Below are positions 44,355 to 56,711 of a DNA stretch of 64,000 nucleotides, one piece after another; the first letter of the stretch is position 1, and every line of letters begins with the position of its first letter. Made by a program: the position numbers and the translations under genes. Under the pieces are notes generated by a model. The model worked only from the letters and a program-made list of their open reading frames with translations. It searched no databases and was not told where the DNA came from. The stretch is from Apiotrichum sp. Y4204 (Eukaryota > Basidiomycota > Tremellomycetes > Trichosporonales > Trichosporonaceae): positions 124,001 to 188,000 of the forward strand of contig JAMYHL010000008.1 of NCBI GenBank assembly GCA_025531455.1. Reading direction: 5' to 3'.

Positions 44355-47300
44355 GTAACACCTTGTGGTTTATGAGAGTAATTTCCGCCAGCCATGTGTA
44401 TGCTGGCCTGCTGGGAAGCTTGGAATGTAGACACGAGATTCGCATGCCTGGGCGCCCAGGCTGGCATGGAAATGTGGAGTAGCGTACCTCATATGGCCTG
44501 CAGCGCCAAGAATAACCCACGCTGCCGAACAACCACTCTACCGTTCCAGCACACGCGTGTACCGAATCGTCGACTGAGGGTCGCGGGAAGTGGGGTCGGG
44601 CGTGCAGGCCATGACGGCGCCGAGGCCAGGAGGGCGGGATGCGGCGGGTGTTGCGCCGCCGCGTTACGGAGGTGAGCTTACTGGACAGCTGGAGGTGTGG
44701 GCTCTGAGAGTAATGTAAGATGTCAGTTGCACCTTGCACGCAGCCTCGCCACGCGGCGGACCATGTGATCTGCGATGCGGAGATCCCATGGGAATCCCAG
44801 CAGCGGCCGTTTCGCCGCTCCGTGCTCCGCCGTTAGCTTGCGGACACGGGCAGCTCGGCATGAGTATGTGATCTGATCGCGGTGCCTCAAGTCGCCGAAG
44901 CTTGGCTGCGGTTTGTTGTTGTTTACATTTGTTTGTGTGGCATGCGAACTATACAAGCTCCCCAACAAGCTCCAGAGCAAGGCAAGCTCTGCAGCACCTG
45001 CAGCACCTACGCTTGTTGTCTGCCGTGCCGCGGCATGATGGCGGACCCATATGCGCGGCGCTCGGAGACTGCAACCTTGAACGATGCCGGCGGTCAGCTG
45101 ATGCCCGGCACACGGCGCGTAAACGCAAAGTGCAGATCAACAACAATAAGTCAAAGTCAAAAACAAACAAAACAAGTCGCAAGCCGCAGAGGGATGTTTA
45201 CCCCGCACCGCAAACTCTTTCCAGCACCTCGGGGGGCGGACTGCAGATCAGGCAAACTCTTTCCAGCACCTAGTAAGACCGGGAATCGGGGATCCGCAAT
45301 TCCCTGGGAATACCCATGAAGGCAGACACCGTCGCCGCCGCACCGCTGAGAGAGGCGTCGGCGTCTGCGTCGGGGTCCGGGGTCCAACCCTTGCTGTCCC
45401 CGGTCGCCGCTGCTGCCCTATTCCTGTCCCGACAACCTTCTCGGATCGGTCTCCATGCTCCAGAGTCCTTTGCTCTGGTTTTCCTCGCCGTCTTAGCTGC
45501 TCCCTGCATTCACACCCTTGGCACATGCCATCCGCGGGCATCCGCCGGAATTAAGGTCTTCACCCCCGGTTCATGGTTCAGTATGACATTATGGTCCGCC
45601 AGGGCGGTGGCGTCCGGCACAAGTCTGGTATTCTGGCACACAGAGACCGGAACCTTGAGACACTTGGAGCCTTGGCGGGCTTGCTAGCTTGCTCGTTGAT
45701 GCTTGTTGTTGTTGATGCATGCCTGAATTTACCCTCGTGGCTTCCAGGAGGATGCAGGGTGCCGGATCCTGATAAGGTGGAAGGGAAAGCCGAGCCTAAG
45801 GAGTAAGAAGCCGGGAGACGCGGGGGATACGTAGGGGATATCGCCGTCATGATATCCCTCGCATGGGGGTGAGGCCAAGAGCCAAGACCGAGGAAAGCCA
45901 AGGAGTAGAACAGAAGCCGCCGGGGAGTCAGAGCGTATCTCGTATCTGGGACCAATAGCTATCATCCCCCATCACGCTCTGCGGGCCTGCCAAGCGTGCG
46001 TCCCGCGCCCGCGCCGCGCCGGGCGGCGGGAGCTTGGAGCTTGACGCCGCTGACAACACCGAGCGGAAGTGCCGAGCTACCCAGATTAGGGTGGCGAGCG
46101 GAGAGTGAGCAAGTGAGGAGTGGAGATCGGAGAGTGCAAAGTAAGAGGAAAACATTGCGTCCCGGACACGGGTCAGCCCGAGCCCGAAGCCGAGCCAGAG
46201 TGCCGATGCGGGCGATGCGGGCGATGCGGGTGGCGTGCACGTTGCCGGCGGGACACGAGCCGCACGCGATCGCCGCGAACTAGTCGCTACTGGCGTTGGC
46301 CCGTGCTGCACCCGTGCACCCGTGAGCATGATTCTCAACGACGATCGTGACAATCCTCGATCCTCGACCCTCCATTTTCGTTGACTCGCGTCCACTGCGC
46401 CACGCGTCCTCTTTGCGCTCATGCCAAAATGAGGAAAAAGACAGCTAGCTGCTAGACCTGAAAGGGAAAATAATCGGCAGGGGGTTGGGGAATGTCCGAG
46501 TGGCGTCCAATCGCGCAGAGTGGAAACGCCACTAAAGTAATGAACGGACGCCACTAACGAGAGATCCGCGCGAGGGTCTGAGGGTGGCCTAGGGTGGGTC
46601 CGAGGGTCCGAGGATCCTGGAAGGATAGAGGCGGCGTGGGAGGAGAGGGCTCTTGAGTACTCATGACCTTGGGATCTTGATAGGAGAATGTAGAACAGGT
46701 ATCGGCAGGTAAAAGATCTTCGACATGTGTTCTCTGCTCCGCTTGCGGCTTGCAACCATGCCAGACGTGCGGGACTTGTGTACTTGTGTGGCGAGAGGCA
46801 CGGGCATGCAGACAAGGCCCAAGATCCCAGCGTACCATTGTCCTGTTTGCCACAGCCCGCGATGCTTGCACGCACACTCCCGTGTTGCACCGGTGGGACC
46901 TAAGGGATGGATAGCGTTGGAATGGATGCCCGCTGGGATCTGGGATCCGCAGGGGGTGACACTGACGCCAATCCAGCGTTACACTGAGCTGACGATCTGC
47001 TGGTAGCTAGCTGTTGGTGGAAGAGAGGGACAGTCACCTGGATAGTGAAAATAAGACTACAGATTGCGACAAAGGAGAGACCGGAGAGAATCCTCCGCGG
47101 CGCCGTGCAGCTTGATGGCCGATGGCCGATGGCAGAGGCATTGGCGCGGCCGACTCTCAGAGGATCAAAGGGAAAGGGTATACGCCGTTAGCGTCAGAAT
47201 CAATACATCGGGGGTGTCTGCTATATGCCGGGGCATTGTCCACGCGCATGCGCGCACGACGCCATCAGTCAGGAATGTCAAGGACGCGCCAGGAGATAAC

Positions 47301-47469
47301 AATTCAGTATCGCGAGTCCCCTTGAAAAGAGGTCGTCCTGGCTGTCCTGGCCGTCCTCGGCCTCAATTTTGCATGCAGGTCGCCGTCATTCGGCGCCAGC
47401 GCCCCAGCAGTGAACAGCTAGCAGCTAACAGACTATCAGAGACGATGCCAAGCCCATTGAAGAGATGAA

Positions 47470-49742
47470 GTGCAAGGCAATAGCATGGGCGACCGGGTCA
47501 GCAGAAAAGTTGATAACGGTCAGACCATCGATAACACGTTTGTCAACGTTTCTCTCAAGCTCACTCTCACCACCTTCACTCACTTGCACCGCCCACAATC
47601 GTTTCTCGCCTCCCAAGCTCCCTACCAATTCCAATCTCCTCTATCTCCCTCTGATCGTCTGGCCGGTCCAGACCTCGTCCCGCGACCTTCATTTCCGACC
47701 TTGTCCAGCGGTACCCAACCGGTTTCCGACATTCCAATCTCCAATCCTACCGAGTTCCGTACACCTGTGTGGCTCGCGGCTCGCAAGCTCATCGCCACGA
47801 GGTCCGAGATCCGAGATCCCGGGACGCGTCAGGATCAGTACCAGAACACAGCACCACACCGCGAATCAGACACCTCACCGCGATCCGATCTGCAGATTAC
47901 GAAGTGGTTCACACCTAGGAACAGATCTTGGATCTTGGCTGCAGCACAGGACGCGTCCTTGTTCGGCTCCGCAGCTCCTGTCATTGAGTTTTGCGATTCC
48001 AGAGTGGGCACGTTCCAGCACTGCGACCCACGTACCACGTACCCATACCATCCTTGGATCTTGATCTCTCCGGCACAGATTCACCGCAGTGTACGATACA
48101 CTCCGAGCACAGCACGCTTGTTGTAGTGGTTGCACAACACAATAAGTCACCGAACGAGTAGACTCCAGCTCTCTGCTATCTAGAGTTTTTGGTTGCAAGG
48201 CAAGTGTATCACACACCGAGGAAGTGCACAAGCTCAAGATTGCGGAGCATTCTGCCTTGGCTGCTTTCCTGCCTCTCTACTCTCATTCCTCAGCGTGGGG
48301 ATTACTAGCAAAAGCAGTACGATTGAGCTTGAACGCCGCGCTGCCATTCTCGGACATCGCATCGGGCACAACGATCTCTGATCACTCTGGTCACTGAACC
48401 CTCGCTCTCCCCCTCGATCCTCAACCCTTCGGTCTGTTCGGACCCTGCCCTTCTCGTGTCCCCTCCTGCAGGAGATTCATAGATAATACCTTCCTCACTG
48501 CCGCCGTCGTCGAGCGACCACTCCCCCACCTTGATTCACCTGTCCTGGTCGTCCTGTTCAACACTCGAAACACTTTCGGACTCCCCTAGTCTTCCCCTCG
48601 TCCGTGCTCTCGGGACGACCCAAAGTAAGACCCACCCTGGACAACGCCAAGGGGACAAGCCCAAGCACTCGCCAGATCGCCAATCCCTCGGCATCGTGCA
48701 CGCCGCCCCGCACGGCGACCACAGCAATCTTGGCGCTGTACTAGATAGCGTAGTACAAGCTCGTCCCAGGGGTCAATCAGAAACGCGACAACCAAGGCGA
48801 TTGACGACACTTGAGAGCGTGAGCTGCAGAACCAAACAAGGTGCAAGAGCGTTACTCAGACTATCCTCCACCGTGGAAACGACCCTCGGCACCCGTCTCA
48901 ATCAGAGTTTACGTGCCTCTCATCTGCCGTACCATTTCCCAAATCCTTTCTCCGGCAGCGATCACCACATCCGGCTTGCCCGAGTCGTCCTCGGATCCCC
49001 GGGACCTGCGGTGTGCTCCATCTTTCACTCTCTGTCCTCTGTCATTCTAAATCCCCACCGCTGTGTACGTATACCCTCAGGGTACCCCACCCGGAAACGT
49101 CTGAGGCTGACGAGAGCAGAAACCTTTTTGGACCCCTTCTGCCTTGGCTCATCTGCGACCCCTACCAACAAGCTCATTGCGGTTGTTTACCTGGCGTTAA
49201 CCCAACAGCGCCTCTCCGTTCGGGTGAGAGCCAATCTGCACCGGCTCGCTGCACTTAACTGTACACGGTTCGGTGTACGTGCGAGCGCGTGGTACAAGAC
49301 AATTGTCGGGTACAAGGCTGGGTCGTGCACCTGAGCCTTTGTTGCTGAGCCTTTGTTGCCGGATCTACGTTTGTGGATAAGCCTGCCTGCCACCGGCCAC
49401 CTCGGCTCTCTTTCCTGGCCGCCCCCTTGGCGTTCCCCCCCAACCCCTTGGCCTTCAGCCTCCGACTCATCCCCTGGTCGTTGCCCAACCCTTTTCCTTT
49501 GATCTCTCACCGCCAGCGACGCAGCTCGTGCTCGGCTCGCCATTATTCCATCTCCTACGTGGGTCAAACAGCCCGCAACCGCAACCGTCGGACGTACATT
49601 TTCCCTCGAAACTCAAATCGGGGTCATCCTACGGGTGATTCCACTCTTGTATTACCTATTTTCGCGGTCCGCGGCAGCCCAACAAAAACCCCGCATCAGG
49701 TCCTTGACAACCATCGAGGAGCCGCCAGAGCTCGAGCCAAGG
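47470..49742 (+). promoter_or_regulatory. Pyrimidine-rich upstream region or long leader of the disordered-protein gene
   Basis: About 2.3 kb is enriched in C and T on the plus strand and contains several short ATG-initiated frames that do not join into a protein. Long pyrimidine-rich leaders with upstream ATGs precede regulatory genes in many basidiomycetes. No splice or transcript evidence is available from sequence alone. Confidence 0.35.
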
Positions 49743-52700
49743 ATGCGTGAGGCTGTGACGCGGTGCCCAGGTACGGCAGGCGCTGCAGCTGCCAAAGCAA
49801 CTGTAACAGATACAGATGCTTCATTCCTGTCGCCGGCATCAGCGCTGTCGGGCCGCCGTGGCCGTGGTCGTGAGTCGTTCGCCGCCCTGGAGTGCCTCTC
49901 CGGGAGCCAAGCACATCCAGAAGACGGGAAGCACAAGTGGGAACACGACTGGCATGCAACTGCAGACAAGAGCCAAGAGGGCAAGGAACGACCACTACAA
50001 CTACCTCTGTCCCTGCAGGCTCCTCTGACGCAGAGGCAACCGTCACAGCTTGAGCACGAGCACGAGCAGCAGCAGGTACCGCATGGACAGGAAAAGCAAA
50101 ATCATAAAGAACAAGAACAGCAGGCGCGGCGGACGCATGCGGCAATCGCAATCGCAATCGCAACTGCTACTGCTCCTCAAGTAGTCACCACCACCGACGA
50201 GCAGCCTCTGTCACGCCACCCCTCCCAGACAACCGCCGACAACGTCGCTGCCGCCGACTATAGTAGTAGCAGCTGTAGTACGAGCTCCATCTCCTCCGCA
50301 ACTTCTACCTCTTCCTGCTCATCTACCTCCCCATCCTTGTCTTCATTGTCATCTTCTCAGTTTCCATCTTCTTCCTCCGACTCGCTATCACCCGTCACGC
50401 CTTCCGTGGACCTTTCGAGGACACAGTCTGTACCGACAAGACGGACTCCTGTAGCAACATCACCATCATTCTCTCCCATTCCACATTCGCACAATCATTT
50501 CGCGCCCAGCAAGGACGGCCACCGCAATAGCTGCATCTCGGCGAGTTCTGAAACTCTGGCTCGATCGCTGTCATATTCCCTCCCCCGACGTCCGCCGCCG
50601 GTAGTGACAACAGACATTCGTCTGTCACCATCACGGCCCAAACGACCATCCCCACTCCGGCACGCGTCTTGTGTAAGTGGGACAGATCGCAGATCGCATG
50701 GTGTGCATGAGGCTGACAATTGACAGCCACCTCTTTTAGCAGGGGGCGTAACGCCGTACGCAATGCGGCCTGCATCAACTATGAACCCCATTCCGCGGGC
50801 AGAGTCACCCCCGGCTTCTGTGGCGTCGGGATCGTGCACCGCGGTTGATCTCGAACCACCACGCCCAATTCTGCGCCATCACCATAGCCATTCCGTGGTC
50901 CGCACCTCGTCTCCTCTCCGCAAGCAGGTTGGGTTCGAGGATGAGTCTCCGTCATCCCCAATGGCGTCCAAGGCGGCGCTAGCTAACGAGTCGCTTCGCG
51001 CTCGCCGGGGACGTTCTGCCGCAGGCAAGGTCTCGTGGTCGCACACTGTGTACGCGGGCTCAATGACCAAGGACCGCGACTCGATCATTGGCTTTGACTA
51101 TCAGGCGCCCAACGCCGCGCCTCGTTCAAGCCTTGGTGCCCGGCCCGGCGCCCGGCCCAGCACTATCCATGACCACCGCCGGACGAGCAGCATGGAGAAC
51201 ATGAGGCCTGCATCATCACTTGTTTCGCGTCGTCAGTCCAACGTGGGCCGTGCCGGTAACCGCCCAATTTCATCCGCTTCCAAAGGCCTCTGGGGCGACA
51301 TTGAGAGCATGGAGGACGAGGAGCCTGTCAACCACCCTTCCACCGTCATGCCAGGCTTCCCCGCTATGGAGTTCTCGGATGCCCGTGCCCCGACCTTTTC
51401 TCGCTCGTCGCTTCGCAACGGTGGTGTGATCATGCCGGTTCCTGCGCGTCGCCCGGCATCGAGGGTTATCGCCGACTATGGAGAGCCGCCTAAGCCGAAG
51501 CCTGTCAAGGACGAAGAGAAGTCGGGCTTTACGAGCATGATTGCTCGTAGGCTGTCTCGTCGCTCAACATCGACACCGGCGCTCAAGGAGAAGGCCGACC
51601 AGCAGGCCCAGGTTACAGCGGACCCTGCCCCGGCCCAGACAGCCTCCCGCCCCAGGCAGCTTCTCGCTCGTGTTTCGAGCGAGCGTCTGCGCGAGCGCTT
51701 CCAAGGTGTAACCCCCGGTAAGGGCGGCATACCGCCATTGCCGAATGCGCCCGCCAGCACCGTTGCAGCTCCCAAGTGGCCAACACCGAACATGCCCGCT
51801 GGCGTCCGTCCGACTCCTGCATCGAAGACTTCCGCAGGCCCTCCCGTCCGCGCAGTCCGACAGAATCTTGGACCTCGCAGCCCTCCCCCTCCCCCAGATG
51901 TGTACGGCCAGCTGCCTCCCGGATTCGGGCTGCCTTCATATGTGCAGACCCAGCCGGTTTCGGGCCCGCAGCGGCAATCTTCGCTATACCAGCAGCAACC
52001 TGCTCGACCCGCGTCGCAGCACCTGGCCCAGAACGGAATCTATCCTCCTGGCGCTGCCGCGCCACTTTCCGCTCCTGGACCTTCGCGTCCTCCTCTCCGC
52101 CACTACCGCTCCGCTCCAGCTCCCCGTGCGGCCCCAATTGACACTCTTCCCGATGTGCACCCCTACTCGCCTCCTCTAGTGACGCCGATCGACTGCTACG
52201 AGTCGCCCCCCAACAGGCCCGCCCGCATCGCTGCCTTTGACGACTATCCCCAGCCAACTTACCACCGTCCGGCGCCTCGGCAGCCTATGGAGCAGGCTGC
52301 GGCCGCCAAGGCCCCGGAGCTTTCTCTTGCTCTGCCCGACCTTCCCACACTGCCGATGTTTGACAACTTTGGATTCGAGTCCGGTCTGTCTTTCAGCTCG
52401 CAGGAGTACTCACTCCCCGACCTCCCCGAGATGTCCGGTGGTATTGGCCTTGCGCTCACTCTCGAGCCGACCACCCCGCGTCCCGCTCGTGCTGCATCGG
52501 ACAGCATGCCCTCGCCTCCGCTGGTCCCTCCGACGCGCTGCGCGTCTGCCCTTGCCCCCGAGGGCCTCATGCCTCCTGTCGGCCAGAAGCTGAGCTTCAG
52601 CGCCCCCTCCACTCCTCAGCTCAACTCGCAGCCACCCGTCTTTCCAGTTCCTGTTGCAGAGGCCATAAAGCCGGCCGCCGAGAAGCATGCTCGCAGCGAC

Positions 52701-53144
52701 AGCACATCGGCTCTCGAGCGCGGCCCCGTCCACATGCTTCCCCGCGTTGCGTCACTCGATGTGAACGCCCCTACTACCTCCCGTGCGGAGATTCCCTTTG
52801 TCGCTCCCCGCCGCTCGATCAACCGCCGCCCACCCTCGAGCCTCTCGCTCTGCAGCGACGCCAGCCTGCAGTCAACCTCGAGCAGCCAGCGCTCGGTCAG
52901 CTCGCTCACGAGCGCGTCCAGCGTCGCCAGCGTCGACATGCCGGACCCGATTGCCGAGCACGAGGGCGACGCCGAGGAGATGGCGGTGGGCATGGGCGAG
53001 ATTGGTGTCGCGTACAGCTCGCCCCACGAGGCGGCCCCGTCCGCGCGCATGGTCACCCCGCCCCTCCCCTCCCCTGTCGACTCGGCGATCATCAAAAGCG
53101 TCACCCGCGCCCAGTCGGCCGTCGCGATGCGTCTCCAGATGTGA
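49743..53144 (+). CDS. Large intrinsically disordered protein, about 1115 residues
   Basis: Two exons, 49743-50672 and 50727-53144, join in phase 0 through a 54-nt intron with GTAAGT and a GCTGACAAT branch. I recognise no folded domain. Exon 1 is Gln/Glu/His-rich, with an (Ile-Ala) run from GCAATC repeats (about 50141-50165) and a dense Ser tract (about 50260-50390). Exon 2 is Pro/Ser/Arg-rich, with many SP/TP and RRxS-like sites (RRTSSMENMRP, RRLSRRSTSTPALK) suggesting heavy phosphorylation. A possible short conserved element is KVSWSHTVYAGSMTKDRDSI followed by GFDYQAPN. It could be a signalling scaffold or regulator. The start codon is a guess among frames that stay open upstream to 49635. 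Confidence 0.65.
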
Positions 53145-54090
53145 TGAACCTCACGAGTCACGAGCTCTCCAAATGAGAATAAGCCACGGACAGTCGCTGT
53201 GTCACACACGCTTCTTATCCATTCCGTGCGGTTGCGACACACATTGGTGAATTGAGTCAATCACCTGCGTACCTGGGCGCCTACTTGTACCCCTGTACCG
53301 CTGTCCCATACCCACGCCGTTCTATAAATTCCACACACAGACACTGTATTGCAATCCCCCTATGAGAACACTAGCCCCCATAGTATTTTGTATTTCTACA
53401 TGAACAATGCACCATTAGATATGGACACTGGAAACATAGGGCATGGGGCCATGGCGCCATGGGGCAATGGGGTATGGCCGGTATGGCTGCATGGCCGGCA
53501 AGGGGCAGTTGCAGGACATGTGGAACCCAGGAGCGCCGGGCCAGGAGCCATATGCAGTGGGAGGCTGACAAACAAGCAAACACGTCGTGGGGTGAGCCAA
53601 TGTGCGGCCCTGATGGACATAAGCATGGCCTTCATGCGCTGCACATGTGCGGCCCGCGGGGCTACGGCTCTACGGCTCTACGGGGCTACAGGGCTACGGC
53701 CGCAAGGCCCGCAAAGCATGATGCAAGGGGGACATTGGAAAGAACAATAGACATCAGGCCAGTGTGTTTTTTTTTCGGCTCGAAAGCCGAGCCGGGGAAA
53801 ATGACCGCACTTGGAGCGGCTCGTAGCGGCAGAAGGGCCCCACACGGCGGCACAGCGGCACCCCCAAGCATCCACTTGCTTTGTACTCGGCTCTTCGGAC
53901 GCGGGTTAATGCCGGACTTAGCACAGAAAGCTCTGAGAGATGGGGGAAGCGACAATGGAGAGGTGGATGTGGATGTGGATGGATATGGTGACTGCAACAT
54001 TTTGATTCTCCTGCCTTCTTGCATTCCTACATCTCTCCACATTTTTATCTCTGTAGCTTCATCAGTCTCTACCCAGCTCCATTTTCCACA
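53145..54090. other. Intergenic region with short direct and inverted repeats
   Basis: Between two plus-strand genes. At 53440-53505 overlapping GGCCATGG/GCCATGGGG elements form a short palindromic, NcoI-rich patch. At 53655-53700 GGCTCTACGG/GGGCTACGG units repeat in tandem. A TATAAAT lies at 53332-53338. No gene is supported. Confidence 0.5.
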
Positions 54091-56101
54091 ATGTTTCGCC
54101 CCGCACTGCACGCCGCGCGCCCCGCCCTGCGTCCCCGCGCCCGCCCGCTCTCCTCGACGGCGAGCGCACTCCGCGAGGCAGTCGCATACGCCCCGCAGGC
54201 GGCAAAGGAGGTCAAGCCGAGGCCGAGGTGGGGGTTGCGTCTTGGTGAGTTTTGAGGGAAGTGGGAGGTGTCTGGAGGTTTCTGGAAATCTGAAGGTGGG
54301 CTATTCGAGTTGTGGGAGCCGTGGAGAGTGGTGTATCGGTCGAGGTGGGCTCCCCGGACTGATGAAATCCGGCCCCGGAGAGATGGATTCATGTCGTGCA
54401 CCGGCACCGACATGGATGCCGATACCGATGCCGACGCCGATGCCGACACCGATGCCGTCTCCCAAGGACACGGCCAGCTAGCACAGCTACGCAGCAGTTC
54501 CGGAATCCAGCCCAGCAGCTCTTCCCACCACGACGCACGTGCTGACAACCCAGGCGTCGGCGCAGTCCTCGCGATCCCCATAGCATTCCTCGCCGGCGCG
54601 CTGTACCCGCCGCAGCTGGTGCTCATCTTCAACCCGCGGTACTCGCCGCCGCCGCCGAGCCACGACTCGAAGCACGGCCGGTCCCTCATGGATTCTACGG
54701 AGAAGGAGCTCAACGAACTGTTTATCGTGCACCAGATGCGCGCCAAGGAGGACTGGTATGAGAGCCGTGAGTATGGATCAGGGGGGTCGCGGGTGTCGCG
54801 GGTGTCGTAGATGTCGCGGGTGTCACCGCACTGCGATGTTTCTACGTTACTCCGGATCGGAGCCAGCGGAATGTGACCAATTGAGGCCGGATGGCGGCCA
54901 GATGGTCAACATCGCGCGCATCAAGCTGCGCGCAGTCCTCTCTACATCCTGGTTCCCAGGCCGCGACCTTGGAGAAGCAAGAAACTGACATCTAGGCCCG
55001 TACCAGCGCTTTGACCCGAACAAGATCCACAACTCGCTCACCGCCGGCTCGCTCCGCGGGCCGGGCATGCTCGCCGTCGCGCCCATCGCGTTTGCCAAGC
55101 ACGACGAGTCGCAGGCCGTTAGTGAGTGGACGCGGTGCAGTAGCAGTCTGAGGAATAACGCTGACCCCCAGTCGTCGTCCACCTTGGACGCGCGCTGTGC
55201 GGCCACGATGGCATCATCCACGGCGGCCTGCTGGCCACTGTCTTTGACGAGTCGCTCGCACGTAATGTGAGTTGAAGAAGTGGGGTGGGGATCACCGCAT
55301 GGCATAGCCACGATCTGTGTGCGTGTGCAGTCTGCGCAGTTCGTGCCGTGGGCAGTTCACATACTGTGCATCGCCGCTTGCAGACTGCAGCTGCGGGTTG
55401 CAGCTCGGTGTGATTGCAGGACTTCAGCCGGCGGCCACAAGGCGTCCACAAGACGCCCACGGGCTCTCAGTGGATGTAGTCGCGGCACTGCAAGCTGCCG
55501 CCGGCGATTGGTCTCCTCCTCTATCTTCACCGGGACATGACTAACCGCAGGCGCTCATGAACCTCCCATCGCACATTGGTGTCACCGCCAACCTGAACAT
55601 CAACTACCGTTCGCCGTGCATGGCCGACCAGTTTGTCATTGTGCGCACGCAGCTCGACCACCGCAAGGGCCGCAAGGTCACGGTTAGCGGGTACATGGAG
55701 ACGCTGGATGGCGAGCGTATCGCAGACGCTAGGTGAGTTCGCGCAACACAATACAGAGCAATGCTCCGGATTCGGATTGAGATTCGGGTACTTGGTCTTC
55801 TCGACCCGCCGTCGGCAGGCATCGGCGCGATGCGGGCGACGTCGGCGAGCGGACAGCACATCCCGCTCAGATCTCGGCGTCCAATCCCATCGGCGACACG
55901 CCGCCCCTGATCGCGATCAGCACGCCGCTGCATCCCCCGCTCCCGATCCGAGTCCATGCCTACCCCTACCCCGGACGCCACCGCTAACGCCACAGTGCGC
56001 TCTTCGTCGAGCCCAAGTGGGCCCAGTTCCTGCAGTCGTCGGGCGTCACCGAGGCGCTCGGCGCACCTTCCCCGACCGCCAACGACGAGCACCAGGTGTA
56101 A
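54091..56101 (+). CDS. Mitochondrial hot-dog-fold acyl-CoA thioesterase, 291 residues
   Basis: Six exons: 54091-54244, 54554-54766, 54996-55121, 55172-55266, 55551-55732 and 55996-56101. The N-terminus (MFRPALHAARPALRPRARPL, then SSTASALRE) is a mitochondrial presequence. A single helix, VGAVLAIPIAFLAGALYPPQ, is a probable membrane anchor. The catalytic domain contains GHDGIIHGGLLATVFDESLA, the HGG...DE motif of 4HBT/PaaI-like thioesterases, then GVTANLNINYRSPC and the strand RKGRKVTVSGYMETLDGERI. Fungal relatives include Fmp10-type and THEM4-like proteins. The acyl substrate is unknown. The first intron (309 nt) carries a GATGCC hexamer repeat. Confidence 0.88.
54415..54456. repeat. Hexamer repeat (GATGCC-type) in the thioesterase first intron
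   Basis: Seven 6-bp units of GATGCC, GATACC, GACGCC or GACACC in tandem. The frame is open but lies inside the reconstructed intron. Confidence 0.75.
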
Positions 56102-56711
56102 TTTTTTCTCTTCTCCCGGCCCATGAGAACCGCGAATCCGCAATCCGCAAATGTAGACCTTACCGAACCTATACCTAGAGACTGTCCCACTCTGAACGAA
56201 ACGAATCGCCGGTCGCCGGCGACTAGCTCCCCCCTCACCGGCAACCGCAACCGCAAGGCTGCCCCCGCACCCGCGCCCGCCGCAGCCCACGCTCCATATC
56301 TTGTCTGTATCGCTAGTGGGCACCTAGACATCGTAGATGCAGGCATACCCACCCACAAATTTTGAATGTGAGATGTGTTTTTTTTTTGCCGCTTGTTTCG
56401 AGTTTCGGCGGATTTCTCGCAGCGGAGCAGAGTTGCCCCGCCCCATTCCACACGCTTCGGCTATCGCCCGCCGGCATCGGGTCGAGCCGACACGGAGTGC
56501 TTGCGAGCCCCTGGCTGCCCCACGCCACTGATTGCGGCATCGAGCAGATAGGAGACGGGGTCGCCGGTGAAGCCGGCGGAGAGTGCGACTTGGCAGGGCA
56601 TCCATCACAAAAACATTCATCGCATTGCGTTCTTCCGTTCTACACCACGTACTACAGGGTGGCCCGCTGACGGCGGTACTAACACCATAATGTCCGTTCT
56701 GATCCCGGTGA
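56102..56711. other. Convergent intergenic region between the thioesterase and PL8 lyase genes
   Basis: 610 bp between two stop codons. A T run of about 9 nt lies near 56378-56386. No gene is seen. Confidence 0.5.

Larger units (their letters stand above)
42449..47469. other. 5-kb gene-poor region
   Basis: I found no gene here. The longest frames (45928-46890 minus, 43885-44739 minus) are Ser/Pro/Arg/His-rich, without splice logic or family resemblance. Two short period-8 repeats (43957-44004 and 44331-44354) and a duplicated CTCTTTCCAGCACCT (about 45206 and 45258) are present. Base composition is similar to the flanks. Confidence 0.45.

Noticed and set aside
43885..44739. 284-codon minus-strand open frame
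   Set aside because: Part of it comes from the GACGCGAG tandem repeat and a Trp run from CCA repeats. No conserved block.
45928..46890. 320-codon minus-strand open frame in the gene-poor tract
   Set aside because: Composition is Ser/Arg/Pro/His-rich and low in structure, there is no recognisable domain, and long chance frames are common in GC-rich DNA.
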